From Pseudalkalibacillus hwajinpoensis (GTDB lineage: Bacteria; Bacillota; Bacilli; Bacillales; Guptibacillaceae), in contig NZ_JADFCM010000008.1 in NCBI RefSeq assembly GCF_015234585.1, forward strand, positions 496,001 through 560,000: DNA of 64,000 bases, in the 5' to 3' direction. Of this stretch, positions 1 to 8,930 are shown in pieces. Both the position numbers and the translations under genes were made by a program. Position 1 is the stretch's first letter. Each line of letters opens with the position of its first letter. Under the pieces are notes generated by a model that did not search any database, had not been told where the DNA came from, and saw nothing but the letters and a program-made list of their open reading frames with translations.

Positions 1-1405
1 TGGCTGATAACAATATTCGCTGAAGAAGCATCCCCGCTTCCATATGTTGTATGCGGTAGCCTCTGTAGCCAAGGTCTGCTTTGTGATACGTGCGATCTCC
101 GACAATATGAAGGCAGATTGGAACTTGATGCAGATTAACGTTATGAAGGGACATTCCGGCTTGGAGGTCTAAACGAAAGTCACCCTCTTTAATGGTTAAA
201 AGGGAATGTGAAGTAGGGTCATACCGATAAGCCCCGTTCGGTATGCCATCTACTTGATAAAAGCACCCGTAAAGAGAGACGCGTGACAATTGGTTTTCTT
301 CCTTATCTAAATCGTTAGCGTACCGATAGGAATCGGTGCTTTCCTTCAAAAGGGAAGCTAGCTGAATCTGATCGATTCTTTGTCCGTTAAAATCCATTTC
401 TGGTGAATAGCGATTCTGACAAACGTGAGCTAAATCTTTGGTTATCTCTTTTGCTTTAGGCAAAGCAATCTTTGATTTGTTTTCGAAGTTCTCTTCGCTT
501 TTTTTAAGCCCCCGTATCAACCTGGTAGATTCAAGAAGCGTGGCATGATGAACCTGTGCGATTTCAGGAAACGGTAAGACGTTTTGAGAACGTTGGTAAT
601 GCGTTGTTTTGATTTTAGGAATTTCTTTAACCAACTCTGCTGCTGAGCATTCTCCAGGCGTCTCTTCATGCACAATATTATGCTCTGATAGCGGAATGAC
701 CGCGTAAGTACTTTCCTCCAGTTCTTCTAGCCCCAGTAAATGATTGATCGCTGAATCTAGAAATTGAAAATTGACTTCTGATGAAAAGGAGAAACATTTA
801 CTAACCTCCAATAGCTGACCAATAAGTGCCCCCGCATCCAATCCTTGAAGACGATAGGAAAAGTTGTTGTATTTAAAAAAGTTCTTCCAAAACATCGTCG
901 TGATGATGACGGCCCCAAAACAGCTTGAAAGGTGAGAGCTACTTCCTAGTGCGCTGTTTAAGTAAGAATCAAAATAACCTTTACGTAACAAAAGAAGACG
1001 ATGATGAGCAACATCATAATGGTAAATCCCGTTCGGTAGTTCATCTAGTTTAAGATATAGATACAGTTCACTTGGATATAAGCCGCCTCCTGATGGGGGG
1101 AAGCGGCGGAATGATTGCATCGTTTCCGTTGATTCGCCACCCTTATCAGATGGAAAAGCTGTCTGACTAATCTGAGACAGCCCATAAACATACCAGAGAA
1201 AATAACCGATTGTTTTCAGATCGGGCGTTGGGTAAAACGATGATTCTTGAATAGCGAATGGAACATCGTGAGCAAGAGCGTATTCCGGCAAATGACGATA
1301 AATCTTAAATGGAAGGGGAGCATCATCCCAATCCACTTCCCAGTTCGGTGGCGTCACAAGGTCATTTCGGAAATGCAGTTGATGTAAGAACAAATCAAGA
1401 TCCAT
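1..1405 (-). CDS. SagB-type azoline dehydrogenase of the TOMM cluster (3' end off window)
   Basis: This is a partial gene: 468 codons are visible and it runs off the left edge. It starts at an ATG at 1405 behind a clear AGGAGG site. Two regions resemble each other and the SagB/nitroreductase fold: an N-terminal one with FPPSGGGLYPSELY and LPNGIYHYD, and a later one with IPNGAYRYDP followed by the GYRGYRIQHMEAG segment. The protein therefore looks like a tandem-duplicated SagB, as in bacillar heterocycloanthracin loci. In the family, the FMN enzyme oxidises thiazolines/oxazolines to thiazoles/oxazoles on a precursor peptide. It lies 19 nt downstream of the YcaO gene on the same strand, so it is probably the third gene of a maturation operon. 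The family call is firm; the oxidation chemistry here is inferred. Confidence 0.85.
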   Translation of the reverse strand, partial: MDLDLFLHQLHFRNDLVTPPNWEVDWDDAPLPFKIYRHLPEYALAHDVPFAIQESSFYPTPDLKTIGYFLWYVYGLSQISQTAFPSDKGGESTETMQSFRRFPPSGGGLYPSELYLYLKLDELPNGIYHYDVAHHRLLLLRKGYFDSYLNSALGSSSHLSSCFGAVIITTMFWKNFFKYNNFSYRLQGLDAGALIGQLLEVSKCFSFSSEVNFQFLDSAINHLLGLEELEESTYAVIPLSEHNIVHEETPGECSAAELVKEIPKIKTTHYQRSQNVLPFPEIAQVHHATLLESTRLIRGLKKSEENFENKSKIALPKAKEITKDLAHVCQNRYSPEMDFNGQRIDQIQLASLLKESTDSYRYANDLDKEENQLSRVSLYGCFYQVDGIPNGAYRYDPTSHSLLTIKEGDFRLDLQAGMSLHNVNLHQVPICLHIVGDRTYHKADLGYRGYRIQHMEAGMLLQRILLSA

Positions 1406-1424
1406 CACTAACCTCCTCGCCACG

Positions 1425-3371
1425 TTAAGGGAACGGGTGCGGATAAGGGTTGAGCTCCTCAACTGTTAGTTCGCGATCAACATATCCGAGTTCTTTTGGA
1501 ACTTTCAATACTCGGCTTAAGCCGGTAACGCGCCTTAAGTGATGGCCAAATGTCATCGGCAGCATCCCTGGAATGATGACCTTTGCGCAGTGAAGTCCGT
1601 TCCGATGAATTTCAGGTGTAGTTTGATCGACGACGATGACATCCAAGTCCAAACGGCGAAAGGTTTGTAACATCGTATTTAGATCTTCCGTGAGATCGGC
1701 ATGACGTTTTGACGGTTGAAAAGCTTCTTGGAATGTTTGCATAGGTCGATTCTGATTTAGTAAAAAGTGAAGGCGTTCTTCCGCTTCTGGAAGTCCGTAC
1801 ACCATGCCGTGATCATCCATTTTCTTCACGAGAGAAGAGTCATGATACATGGCTAGAAATTCATCTTTCTTGTTTTTGAAATCTTTATTTAATGGTGGGA
1901 TCAGTCCAACACTCTCAAAGATTGCACTTTTTACAGCTCTCACAGGGTCGAGATGCGCGCCAGCCGCACACATCAGGTTTAAGCGATCGGTATGAGAAGT
2001 GCGGTTCTTCGTGATCGTTAAGATGCAGGGGATGTCGTGTTCCATCGTTGCATTGTATAAATAAAGATCATAGCCTAGTACTTCTCGCATGCGGTCGATC
2101 ATCAAATGCAGTTCTTCGTCGTTTGATGAGACTGGATCAATCCGAGGAAGAGAGAGCTTTGCATACCATGTTAATAGAAAAGAGTCGCGTTCAAGCACTT
2201 CCATCATGCCGTAGAAAATGGCTTCTTCAAGACTTCCTCCGATCGCACAGCCATTAGACGTTTCAAACACAAACCCGTCGCCGCACCCCATGCTGTAATA
2301 AGCGAGCCGCTCCGGTACGAGAATCGGCTCTTTTTCAATGAGAGAGTAGCCCCACACCCAGTTCATTTTTCGATCAGGATGAAATGGGGCGAACGGATAG
2401 CCTTGCTCTGCATACTGTTCATCATCATGAACGCCGAGCTTAAGAGGGTTCAAGGCTCGATCCAGATTGCGATAGGAATCGTGAACAACGGTTCTTTTCC
2501 CTTTCGGATCAATGCCACAAGACCGCTCCAACCCTTCCAATATCGCTGTCATTTCACTCATCGCGTACGAATTTGTTCTTCCTGCAGAGCCTTCATTTCC
2601 ATTAAACAGAGGAAGGTTAACGATCGCATCAGCATACGGTGTTTCAAAATCGATCATAAGACGATTTAATAGACCTGTTCGTGGATCGAGATAATCTCTT
2701 GAAAGTACGTTGCTTAAGTCGTCCATCGAACGACATCGATAGCGATCTTCACTAATTTTCAAACTTGGTTTAAGCGTAATCACCGCATCCGTTTCGGAGT
2801 CTTCGGGCAAATGACTGCAAACGGAACAATAGGCGTCTGGTAAGATACGATGGCGAGAGCTCTCAAGGGAACCTAAATTGGTGAAATGAACCGCCCTTTC
2901 TAATTGAGGAGACTTAAGATGTACCACATTGTGCACTTCATTTTTGATTAGTTGAGCCATTTGAAGAAGTCCCGTTTGAGAGAGCCATTCATCACGAATA
3001 TCGCCATCGGCCTTGCTTAAAACCTGTTGAATTTTCCATAGATCTTCCCGGTCGTTCGCTGCCATCATCTTTCTTGTATCCGCACATTGTGAACAGCCTT
3101 CACTACGGGGGCGAACGAGCGGACCAACGACACCTTCACCAAATGATAAGAAGCCCCGTAGCCAATCGATACCGTGCTCCCGCGCCACTTCCTCCGCAAG
3201 TTTATGGATCGATGGATTCCAATAGTCATGGATGACGAGCAACAATGTCGTATTCTTAGGAATCGCCTTCTCTAAGTCTGGAAGGAGAGTGAGGTGATGG
3301 AAGGGAGCCAGTTCTTTCGCTACGCGTTGTTGTAACATGCCATTTCCTACTAGTGTAATATTAGCGCTCAC
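1425..3371 (-). CDS. TOMM cyclodehydratase, YcaO/SagD type
   Basis: This 648-residue protein is a YcaO-family cyclodehydratase that uses ATP to turn Cys/Ser/Thr of a precursor into azolines. The N-terminal part (about 1-210) is a cyclodehydratase-associated domain with two CxxC pairs, C93/C96 and C182/C185, a likely structural zinc site. The YcaO domain follows from about residue 230, with RTNSYAMSEMTAILEGLER and GSLEEAIFYGMMEVLERDS as typical nucleotide-site helices. The last residues are NPYPHPFP, matching the proline-rich C-terminus (PxPxP) of azoline-forming YcaO enzymes. The start is a GTG at 3371 behind GGGGGAGATGAC. The stop of the upstream ThiF-like gene is one base away, so the two are translationally coupled. 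The length fits the SagD-type family. Confidence 0.92.
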   Translation of the reverse strand: MSANITLVGNGMLQQRVAKELAPFHHLTLLPDLEKAIPKNTTLLLVIHDYWNPSIHKLAEEVAREHGIDWLRGFLSFGEGVVGPLVRPRSEGCSQCADTRKMMAANDREDLWKIQQVLSKADGDIRDEWLSQTGLLQMAQLIKNEVHNVVHLKSPQLERAVHFTNLGSLESSRHRILPDAYCSVCSHLPEDSETDAVITLKPSLKISEDRYRCRSMDDLSNVLSRDYLDPRTGLLNRLMIDFETPYADAIVNLPLFNGNEGSAGRTNSYAMSEMTAILEGLERSCGIDPKGKRTVVHDSYRNLDRALNPLKLGVHDDEQYAEQGYPFAPFHPDRKMNWVWGYSLIEKEPILVPERLAYYSMGCGDGFVFETSNGCAIGGSLEEAIFYGMMEVLERDSFLLTWYAKLSLPRIDPVSSNDEELHLMIDRMREVLGYDLYLYNATMEHDIPCILTITKNRTSHTDRLNLMCAAGAHLDPVRAVKSAIFESVGLIPPLNKDFKNKKDEFLAMYHDSSLVKKMDDHGMVYGLPEAEERLHFLLNQNRPMQTFQEAFQPSKRHADLTEDLNTMLQTFRRLDLDVIVVDQTTPEIHRNGLHCAKVIIPGMLPMTFGHHLRRVTGLSRVLKVPKELGYVDRELTVEELNPYPHPFP

Positions 3372-3372
3372 G

Positions 3373-5292
3373 TCATCTCCCCCTTCCTAACAACACACCG
3401 TAGACATCTAGATATCCATCTTTTTCAAAGGTTTCGAGATTTAATTTTACAATGGAAAGCTCCTTGTTTTGTTGTTCGAAAAGGTCCACCACGGAACGAA
3501 GCATGTTAGCCTGGTCGTTCGTGTCATAGGCAGGAATATCAATGGATTGGACTGCTTTTTCTTCAAACTGAATCGTTGAAAAGGAGGGGGCTAATGAAGT
3601 TGATTTGTTTTGTACCTCTTTAACTGCCTGAAGAAGCGCGCCGCGTAAAGCCAGCGTGAGAGTAAATCCGATAGTTCCGTACCAGCGGTTATCTTCCGCT
3701 TTCCTCCATACGACAGGAAGTCCGTACACATCTTTTCCTAAGCCTAGCTCCGGCACTTTCTTCATGGTCGATAAAACTTTCAAATAGTAGTTACAGAGAT
3801 TGTCTTCAACTTGATCGAAGGAAAGTTTGGATATGTTTGTAGTGCACTGATCCGCTTTCTCATTCCACTCCTCTTCAAGTGTTTTTTGCAGAGCCCGGCT
3901 AACCCCTTCAATGAACGTTTCTCCAGCTCCAATATGAAGCTCGGTTTGCGTATACGGACAACGCTCTAATTGAAAGGGGAGCGATGAGATGATCTTCCCC
4001 TTTAAAGGAAGTACGTACTGCTCAATTCCGGTCAAACCAGCTTCTCGCCTCGCTTCTTCGTGTGTTAAAGCGGCCGTTACGATACTTGGATGTCGTGAAG
4101 AAGCGTCATCTGGTTGTATGTTAACCGTTTGAATCTCACATTGAGCTAAAGGCAATTGATTCAGCTTGCCTTCTTCCCACTTATAGAAAAGACCTAACTC
4201 GCTTGTGGCTAATTGACTGAAATAGTAGAGAAGTTCGTTTTGAGCCTTTTTTCCATCATTTATCCTTATCTTTTCTAATACGTTTTCTACCCTTATAACC
4301 TCGAGCTTTGCTGATACGAGCGGATGAGGTTGATACGGATGCCATTTGCCTTCAAGTGTCTCGAGGTTAAGGAGATACATTTGGTTGTGCGACAGCAAAG
4401 GGATGCCCGTGCTCTTTTTAAACAATTCAAATACGATCACATTCGCTAGCATTGCACCTGCTGGGGAAGAGAGTGATCTCGTTTGTTCATTCCGGTTCAT
4501 GCTTCGCCATGCAGACTCCCAGCAACCGGAATCGGGGCTTATAAGTGGGCCAGCCACACCTACTTTTCCAGGACAGAGTGCTGGGATAAATAGTTTTCTT
4601 TTTTCTTGGCAGGCATGAAGGATGGTTCGTAGTTCTTTGACGTTTCCTTCTTGTGATACGTATAAAATCGCATCGAATGGCTCGACCAGCGCATCCCAGG
4701 AGATCGAGTCACTATCCATTTTTAACGTGAGTTCAATAGAAACTTCAGGGTCTGTTTGTCTCGCAGCCGCCTCTAATTCCCTTATTCTTTGTTGACTGGT
4801 GTTCGTGTTTGTTAGTAACGTATGGAACCGGGGCAAGCCGGATGTAAGTAAAGATGACACTAATCCAATTAACATGGATCCTTCTCCGATAGCTAAAACG
4901 TTTTGCTCTCGGTATTGTTGAAACCGGTAAGCTCCTGAATCACAAAAACTTTCGATGTATTCAATCTGTGCAGCGAATTTCTCCACCACATGTGGTTTCA
5001 ACTGATGGGAGCGGTCTTTACTAATGTCATGAAGAAACCCATTCGTAAAGAGGGAATCGGTAATCTCGTAAACCCGATTGCGATAAGACTCCGGTAATCC
5101 ATCTGTTAAGCTAGCTAGCGAATATTCCCCGTTATACATCGGAATCAGCTTTTCTATCCATTGATGAATCGTGCTACCTTCCATACGAAACGAACCTGAA
5201 TTGTTCCTAAAATAAACGCTCCCGTTCGGCTCTGGCATGAAGAAAGTGCCCTTCTTTAGCTTTAAACGCATAGAAGGATGAATATTCATCAT
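3373..5292 (-). CDS. ThiF-like TOMM (thiazole-containing bacteriocin) maturation protein
   Basis: This 639-residue protein resembles the 'putative thiazole-containing bacteriocin maturation protein' family (ocin ThiF-like) that accompanies YcaO proteins in Bacillus heterocycloanthracin loci. The N-terminus (about 1-100) looks like a leader-recognition module. A degenerate ThiF/E1-like Rossmann segment follows (around VLAIGEGSMLIGLVSSLL), and there is a long C-terminal region without recognisable catalytic motifs. By family analogy it binds the leader peptide and delivers the precursor to the cyclodehydratase. The start is the first of two ATG codons behind GGAGGTGTCTG. It is first in the minus-strand operon with the YcaO and SagB genes. 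No precursor gene lies next to it; the probable substrate is at 14777-15103. Confidence 0.82.
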   Translation of the reverse strand: MMNIHPSMRLKLKKGTFFMPEPNGSVYFRNNSGSFRMEGSTIHQWIEKLIPMYNGEYSLASLTDGLPESYRNRVYEITDSLFTNGFLHDISKDRSHQLKPHVVEKFAAQIEYIESFCDSGAYRFQQYREQNVLAIGEGSMLIGLVSSLLTSGLPRFHTLLTNTNTSQQRIRELEAAARQTDPEVSIELTLKMDSDSISWDALVEPFDAILYVSQEGNVKELRTILHACQEKRKLFIPALCPGKVGVAGPLISPDSGCWESAWRSMNRNEQTRSLSSPAGAMLANVIVFELFKKSTGIPLLSHNQMYLLNLETLEGKWHPYQPHPLVSAKLEVIRVENVLEKIRINDGKKAQNELLYYFSQLATSELGLFYKWEEGKLNQLPLAQCEIQTVNIQPDDASSRHPSIVTAALTHEEARREAGLTGIEQYVLPLKGKIISSLPFQLERCPYTQTELHIGAGETFIEGVSRALQKTLEEEWNEKADQCTTNISKLSFDQVEDNLCNYYLKVLSTMKKVPELGLGKDVYGLPVVWRKAEDNRWYGTIGFTLTLALRGALLQAVKEVQNKSTSLAPSFSTIQFEEKAVQSIDIPAYDTNDQANMLRSVVDLFEQQNKELSIVKLNLETFEKDGYLDVYGVLLGRGR

Positions 5293-5456
5293 CAGACACC
5301 TCCTGATTCACTGATCTGACTTCATACTAGGAGTCTATGTTCGTTGCTTTGTCTCATATGTGTGGACAAAATCGCGACACCACGGCTAACGAATTTCAAA
5401 TGAGTTTACTGATACAAAGTAAGGATAGTTTAAGTAGGATAAGGGGTTGGATATTT

Positions 5457-5603
5457 ATGTTAAAGTTGAGATGGAAAGTGAAAAAGTTGTTTCTGAAAAG
5501 GACAGCAATTTTCAACAGTTTGCTAAGAGATAATAGACAATTTGAAACGAATGTTCATGCCTATCTTATGAAGAATGAGAGGCCATACGCATGGACTATT
5601 TGA
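5457..5603 (+). CDS. Small basic hypothetical protein (48 aa)
   Basis: Possible small gene of 48 codons. An AAGGGG stretch lies about ten bases before the ATG at 5457. The product is basic and Lys/Arg-rich (for example KLRWKVKKLFLKR) with no recognised domain. A longer reading from 5337 exists but has no ribosome binding site. I do not recognise the protein; it may be spurious. Confidence 0.22.
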   Translation: MLKLRWKVKKLFLKRTAIFNSLLRDNRQFETNVHAYLMKNERPYAWTI

Positions 5604-5700
5604 GGGGATTCTGTCTCCTATAGGCAATGGCATTCAAAACAACTCCTTCAATAATGCGATAACCGAAAATGAAACCGAAGAATGAAGGGAGTCTTTAATA

Positions 5701-5928
5701 ATGAAGAAAAAGAAGAAACTCATCCATTCCGAATGGAGATGGAGTGTGCTGGCTTTGGCGGTTTTCATCGGAGGGAGCTTTGGAAGTCAACTCGTCTTTC
5801 TGCCTGATGTGCCTTATCTACCTCCTATATTTGGGTATTTAACCGGTTCTTTAATAATGGTCGCCGCTAATGTGATTTACGTGGTTTATAAGCGAAAGAA
5901 AATTACTAGGACGGGAGATCAGAAATAG
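5701..5928 (+). CDS. Small two-helix membrane protein (75 aa)
   Basis: This short gene has a GAAGGGAG site before ATG 5701. The product begins with a run of lysines (MKKKKKL), then has two hydrophobic segments (about residues 15-32 and 42-63) separated by a proline-rich turn (VPYLPPIFG), and ends in a basic tail. That pattern suggests a two-pass inner-membrane protein with both ends in the cytoplasm. No family is recognised. It heads a run of small membrane and lipoprotein genes typical of Bacillaceae accessory regions. Confidence 0.6.
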   Translation: MKKKKKLIHSEWRWSVLALAVFIGGSFGSQLVFLPDVPYLPPIFGYLTGSLIMVAANVIYVVYKRKKITRTGDQK

Positions 5929-6035
5929 AACCACGGGTAAGATTATACGAATATGAGGTGAAAGAGTCCGTGAAGCTTTCGATATGAAAAGACAGGGTTA
6001 AAGAGATGGTCAAGACTATGAAAAGGAGGCTTCTT

Positions 6036-6245
6036 ATGAAAAGCGAACAGAGCAGTAAACGGAATAACATTCAGTGGACTGCATTTGGGATTGTTATGCT
6101 CACTCTCGTTATTAGAATAACGTTAATACTATCGGGAATAGCACAGGATTTAGAATACAGCACAATGAATGCGATAACTTGGACAGGATTTGCGGTAGGA
6201 ATTATTTTTCTATTGGTTTCTTACTTATTTCCAAAGGGGACCTAA
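6036..6245 (+). CDS. Small two-helix membrane protein (69 aa)
   Basis: I place the start at ATG 6036 because AAAGGAGG lies directly upstream with correct spacing. A longer reading from 6006 would put that site inside the gene. The product starts MKSEQSSKRNN and contains two hydrophobic stretches (about 13-33 and 45-65), consistent with a two-pass membrane protein. I do not recognise the family and see no catalytic motif. It is probably an independent small gene rather than a remnant, since the start region and length are well formed. Confidence 0.55.
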   Translation: MKSEQSSKRNNIQWTAFGIVMLTLVIRITLILSGIAQDLEYSTMNAITWTGFAVGIIFLLVSYLFPKGT

Positions 6246-6372
6246 AGCCGTCAGTACACATCTAAACTGAATCGGGGCGTATCTATAACTATTTAAGTAC
6301 AAGTGGAGTACAAACATATTAATCATCCACGTAAAGAATGATGGAAATATTGATAGGAAATAGGGGTTCTAT

Positions 6373-6531
6373 ATGAGAATTTTGCACAGGCAGTGGGTAA
6401 GAAGTTTACTCTTAGTATTTGTTTTAGCTTTTCTATTAATCTGGGACAGGGTTGTTTTATTTATTCTAGGGTTATTACTATTGGGCTTAATAGAGATGGT
6501 GGTTCATAAAAGTAAAAAGACCTCTTATTAG
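6373..6531 (+). CDS. Small hydrophobic protein (52 aa)
   Basis: This very short open frame has an AGGGG sequence about seven bases before its ATG. The product (MRILHRQWVRSLLLVFVLAF at its start) is basic at both ends and almost entirely hydrophobic in between, with two closely spaced potential membrane helices. No family is recognised. Its size makes it uncertain, but the ribosome binding site and charge pattern support a real membrane microprotein. Confidence 0.4.
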   Translation: MRILHRQWVRSLLLVFVLAFLLIWDRVVLFILGLLLLGLIEMVVHKSKKTSY

Positions 6532-6735
6532 CGAAATTTTCACCTAGGGAAATTTTTCGTTTAAACATTATACATCGATCGTTATTGGCATTCTAGCATA
6601 TAGAAGAATGTAGGTTGTAAGTAAGAAGAGGTAAACTATCTTGTTTACGAGGAAAGATATCTCTTATACAACATTGAAGTGATGTGGAGGTTCAGCAACT
6701 GTTATTGATGTATCTTTAGGGGGGGGAATGACCAG

Positions 6736-7080
6736 GTGTTGAAATGCAAGATGTTCTTCATTATGACTGCTCTAACTCTTACTTTGATAGGTTGTTTTCA
6801 GGTTGAAGAAGGGACGTTTATTAATGGGGAAATAACAGAAATCAACAAAGAAAGTGGGGATATGGAAATTGATATCCAAGCTTGGACAACAGTTAGCGAT
6901 GCAGAATCCTCGACAGAGTCATATCAATTTGAAGACAAACCAGATTCACCTACTATACGAGTTTCCAATCCTGAAAAATATGATGAGGGGCAAAGAGTAG
7001 AGGTGAAAGTGATCAAAAATTATGAAGAAGATGTCTGGGATTTAGATCGATTAAAGTTTGAAGTGGAAGAGGTGAATTAG
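6736..7080 (+). CDS. Putative lipoprotein (114 aa)
   Basis: The start is a GTG at 6736 with a G-rich site (AGGGGGGGG) about nine bases before it. The N-terminus is a signal peptide ending in the lipobox LIGC, so the mature protein should be lipid-anchored on the outside of the membrane. The mature part is short and acidic, with beta-rich stretches (FINGEITEINKESGDMEIDI) that suggest a small OB- or beta-barrel-like domain. No known family is recognised and no catalytic residues stand out. An orphan secreted lipoprotein is the safest call. Confidence 0.6.
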   Translation: MLKCKMFFIMTALTLTLIGCFQVEEGTFINGEITEINKESGDMEIDIQAWTTVSDAESSTESYQFEDKPDSPTIRVSNPEKYDEGQRVEVKVIKNYEEDVWDLDRLKFEVEEVN

Positions 7081-7182
7081 ATATTTAACCTATTAAATGC
7101 GTTAATTAAAAATTGAGATCGAGTCTTCAGTCATCTCGGAGCTTATTCGTATATGAATAGGCTTTTTCTAATGTTAAATAAA

Positions 7183-7219
7183 AGATTGAGAAATGTGTAT
7201 TAGTTTGAAATAATTGGTA
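7183..7219 (+). promoter_or_regulatory. Upstream element shared with the 12382 gene (copy 1)
   Basis: AGATTGAG is followed about 13 bases later by TTTGAAATAATTGGTA (7204-7219). The same 16-base string and a similar upstream AGATTGAG occur at 12279-12316. Both copies lie upstream of a TTG-started membrane protein gene. It may be a shared promoter or regulator site; no standard -10 is evident at the expected spacing. Confidence 0.35.
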
Positions 7220-7251
7220 GTAAGGTTTTTGGCAGAAAGGACGGGTTTTTA

Positions 7252-7680
7252 TTGTATGGGATTGATCAGGGATTTTGGCTGAAGTTATTGATCTTAATTA
7301 CAATCTTAGGGCTATTAATCTTTTCTTTTCATGCAATTATGAGAAGGTTGCTAAAGGTTGAAAAGAAGAAATTCTTTTCCAACCACCATCTCAATGAAAC
7401 GCATAAGAAAGTGGATCGGAGTATTAGAGTCATCGTGATCGGCTTGCTGATGATTGGTTATGTTTATAATGTCACTAGACCGTCTACCGAATGGGTATGG
7501 TATTTGGAACCGTGGTTCTTAATGTGTCTCATGGTCGTTACTACTGAATCATCTACAGCATTGATGGAATGGAAATACGCAACAAATCGAAAGGATTATC
7601 TATTAACGATTAGTCAATTACTCTTTTTTATCATATTAATGGTGTCAATGTTTTCTAGCAATTTTTTTGGATTAATGTAA
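7252..7680 (+). CDS. DUF4181 family membrane protein
   Basis: This 142-residue protein matches the DUF4181 family of Bacillaceae in length and in its signature order: an N-terminal helix, the segment MRRLLKVEKKKFFSNHH, then KVDRSIRVIVIGLLMIG, and TALMEWKYATNRKDYLLT before the last helix. Four hydrophobic helices are predicted. The start is a TTG at 7252 behind AAAGGACGGG; no ATG is better placed. The function of the family is unknown. The upstream region carries an element repeated before the gene at 12382. Confidence 0.75.
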   Translation: MYGIDQGFWLKLLILITILGLLIFSFHAIMRRLLKVEKKKFFSNHHLNETHKKVDRSIRVIVIGLLMIGYVYNVTRPSTEWVWYLEPWFLMCLMVVTTESSTALMEWKYATNRKDYLLTISQLLFFIILMVSMFSSNFFGLM

Positions 7681-8082
7681 CGCATTCTATTAGTTTTATA
7701 GCAGAAGCAAATTGCGATCAGAAAGATCTAGTTGAATACGAAAAGACTGGATTTGGTTATGGTCGCAACCATACCCATCGCTGATTTAACTTACCTTATT
7801 TTGGCTTGATACCGGACCTTGTCCTATTCGTTATGTCATTAGCTGCCTTCTTATCAGGAGTATGGGTTTTATCTAGAAACCGTAAGCGGCAAGGGATGAC
7901 GTGAAACTTATTCACCTTTGTTCTACCTATTCATTTAGTAATTTTTCAAAGTAGTGTTTGCCTATCTGGGAGTTTACTAAGTTAATGAAGGTTTTCGAGT
8001 GTTGTATGCCGTCTATGAAGGATCAGTTGCTACCTTATAGGAAAGGGCAGATCCGATTCGATCCAAACCAGGGGGACAAATC
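7681..8082 (+). pseudogene. Intergenic stretch with possible frameshifted membrane-protein remnant
   Basis: No intact gene is visible here. From 7759 an ATG opens a short frame that stops at 7809. From about 7803 a different frame runs to 7904 and encodes a hydrophobic segment (LVLFVMSLAAFLSGVWVLSR) with a basic tail. Together they could be a frameshifted two-helix membrane protein, but this is weak. Nothing else was found in the stretch. Confidence 0.2.
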
Positions 8083-8520
8083 ATGAGAAAAACACTATTA
8101 GTGTTGATAATCATACTCTCACTATCGCTAAATGCTTGTTCAACGAACGAATTAGAAAAGGTAGAAAGCGTAAAAATAAGCTATTGGATTGGTGATGAAA
8201 AACAACCAGAAGAAGCATCGTTTTCAGATAAGAATATTAGTAAGTTGTTCGTGAACGCGACTAATCGTGCAGTGGAACTTGATGATCAAAAAGTGATTAA
8301 AACACCTCCAGTCTTGACTTACGATCTTATTACGGATGAAAACACTTACCAAACATTTCATTTATGGATGACTGAAACCGGAGAAGGATTCATTCAAAGT
8401 CTTTTGTTGGAAGATCGTTTCACTTACCGATTGGAGGAAGGAGCGGTAACCGATTTAACCACCTTTTTGAACAACGAAGGAAATGTTGATCTTAGTACTC
8501 ATATTGAGTTTGAACAATAA
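8083..8520 (+). CDS. Putative lipoprotein (145 aa)
   Basis: This gene has an AGGGGG site six bases before ATG 8083. The product has a classic lipoprotein signal peptide with lipobox LNAC at about residues 16-19, so it should be anchored to the outer face of the membrane. The mature part (about 125 residues) is acidic, mixed alpha/beta, with no recognised domain. It is followed by a good intrinsic terminator, which suggests a single-gene transcript. Its role is unknown. Confidence 0.65.
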   Translation: MRKTLLVLIIILSLSLNACSTNELEKVESVKISYWIGDEKQPEEASFSDKNISKLFVNATNRAVELDDQKVIKTPPVLTYDLITDENTYQTFHLWMTETGEGFIQSLLLEDRFTYRLEEGAVTDLTTFLNNEGNVDLSTHIEFEQ

Positions 8521-8544
8521 AGAACTTAGAGACATTCCTCTCTA

Positions 8545-8581
8545 ACAAAGCATTTCTCCGAGATGGAGAAGTGCTTTGTTT
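8545..8581 (+). terminator. Intrinsic terminator after the 8083 lipoprotein gene
   Basis: ACAAAGCATTTCTCC pairs with GGAGAAGTGCTTTGT (one internal mismatch) across a five-base loop, with a short T-rich tail. It ends the 8083-8520 transcript. Confidence 0.7.
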
Positions 8582-8738
8582 ATGAAGGTAAAGGTTGAGA
8601 AGAGGGAGAGTTCGAAACATTCTTTGGTCTATAAACTAGCGAACAGGATGCTTGATGAGCTATCTACAGACCCCAATAGAAATATAAGTTTTCCCTCTTC
8701 TGAAATGTGTCCATTTACTTAAAACCTTTCTATGCGCA

Positions 8739-8767
8739 TTGATTTTAATATAGATGTCTATTACTAT
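8739..8767 (+). promoter_or_regulatory. SigA-type promoter of hmp
   Basis: TTGATT (8739-8744) and TACTAT (8762-8767) are separated by exactly 17 bases. They lie about 165 bases before the hmp start. The candidate NsrR operator begins two bases after the -10 box. Confidence 0.6.
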
Positions 8768-8768
8768 A

Positions 8769-8791
8769 AAGATGTATTGAAAATACTTCTT
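8769..8791. promoter_or_regulatory. Candidate NsrR (nitric-oxide repressor) operator
   Basis: A 23-base dyad in 11-1-11 arrangement: AAGATGTATTG, A, AAATACTTCTT. The half-sites agree at nine of eleven positions and match the known NsrR pattern AAGATGyATTT. It overlaps the predicted transcription start of hmp, the usual position for NsrR repression. The assignment rests on motif match and on hmp being a standard NsrR target. Confidence 0.6.
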
Positions 8792-8930
8792 TAAAAACCG
8801 GTTCATACACCTGTTCCTTTATCCGGAATCTACTATCACGATTCATTAAGTGATCGATTGATTGAAAAAGCAAGAGAGGTGTATAAGGACTAGAAACATT
8901 GCCAACATTAGATCAGAAAGGGGTTATGAC

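Noticed and set aside
8862..8930. N-terminal extension of Hmp from an upstream TTG
   Set aside because: There is no ribosome site at the TTG, while ATG 8931 has one and gives a normal globin N-terminus.
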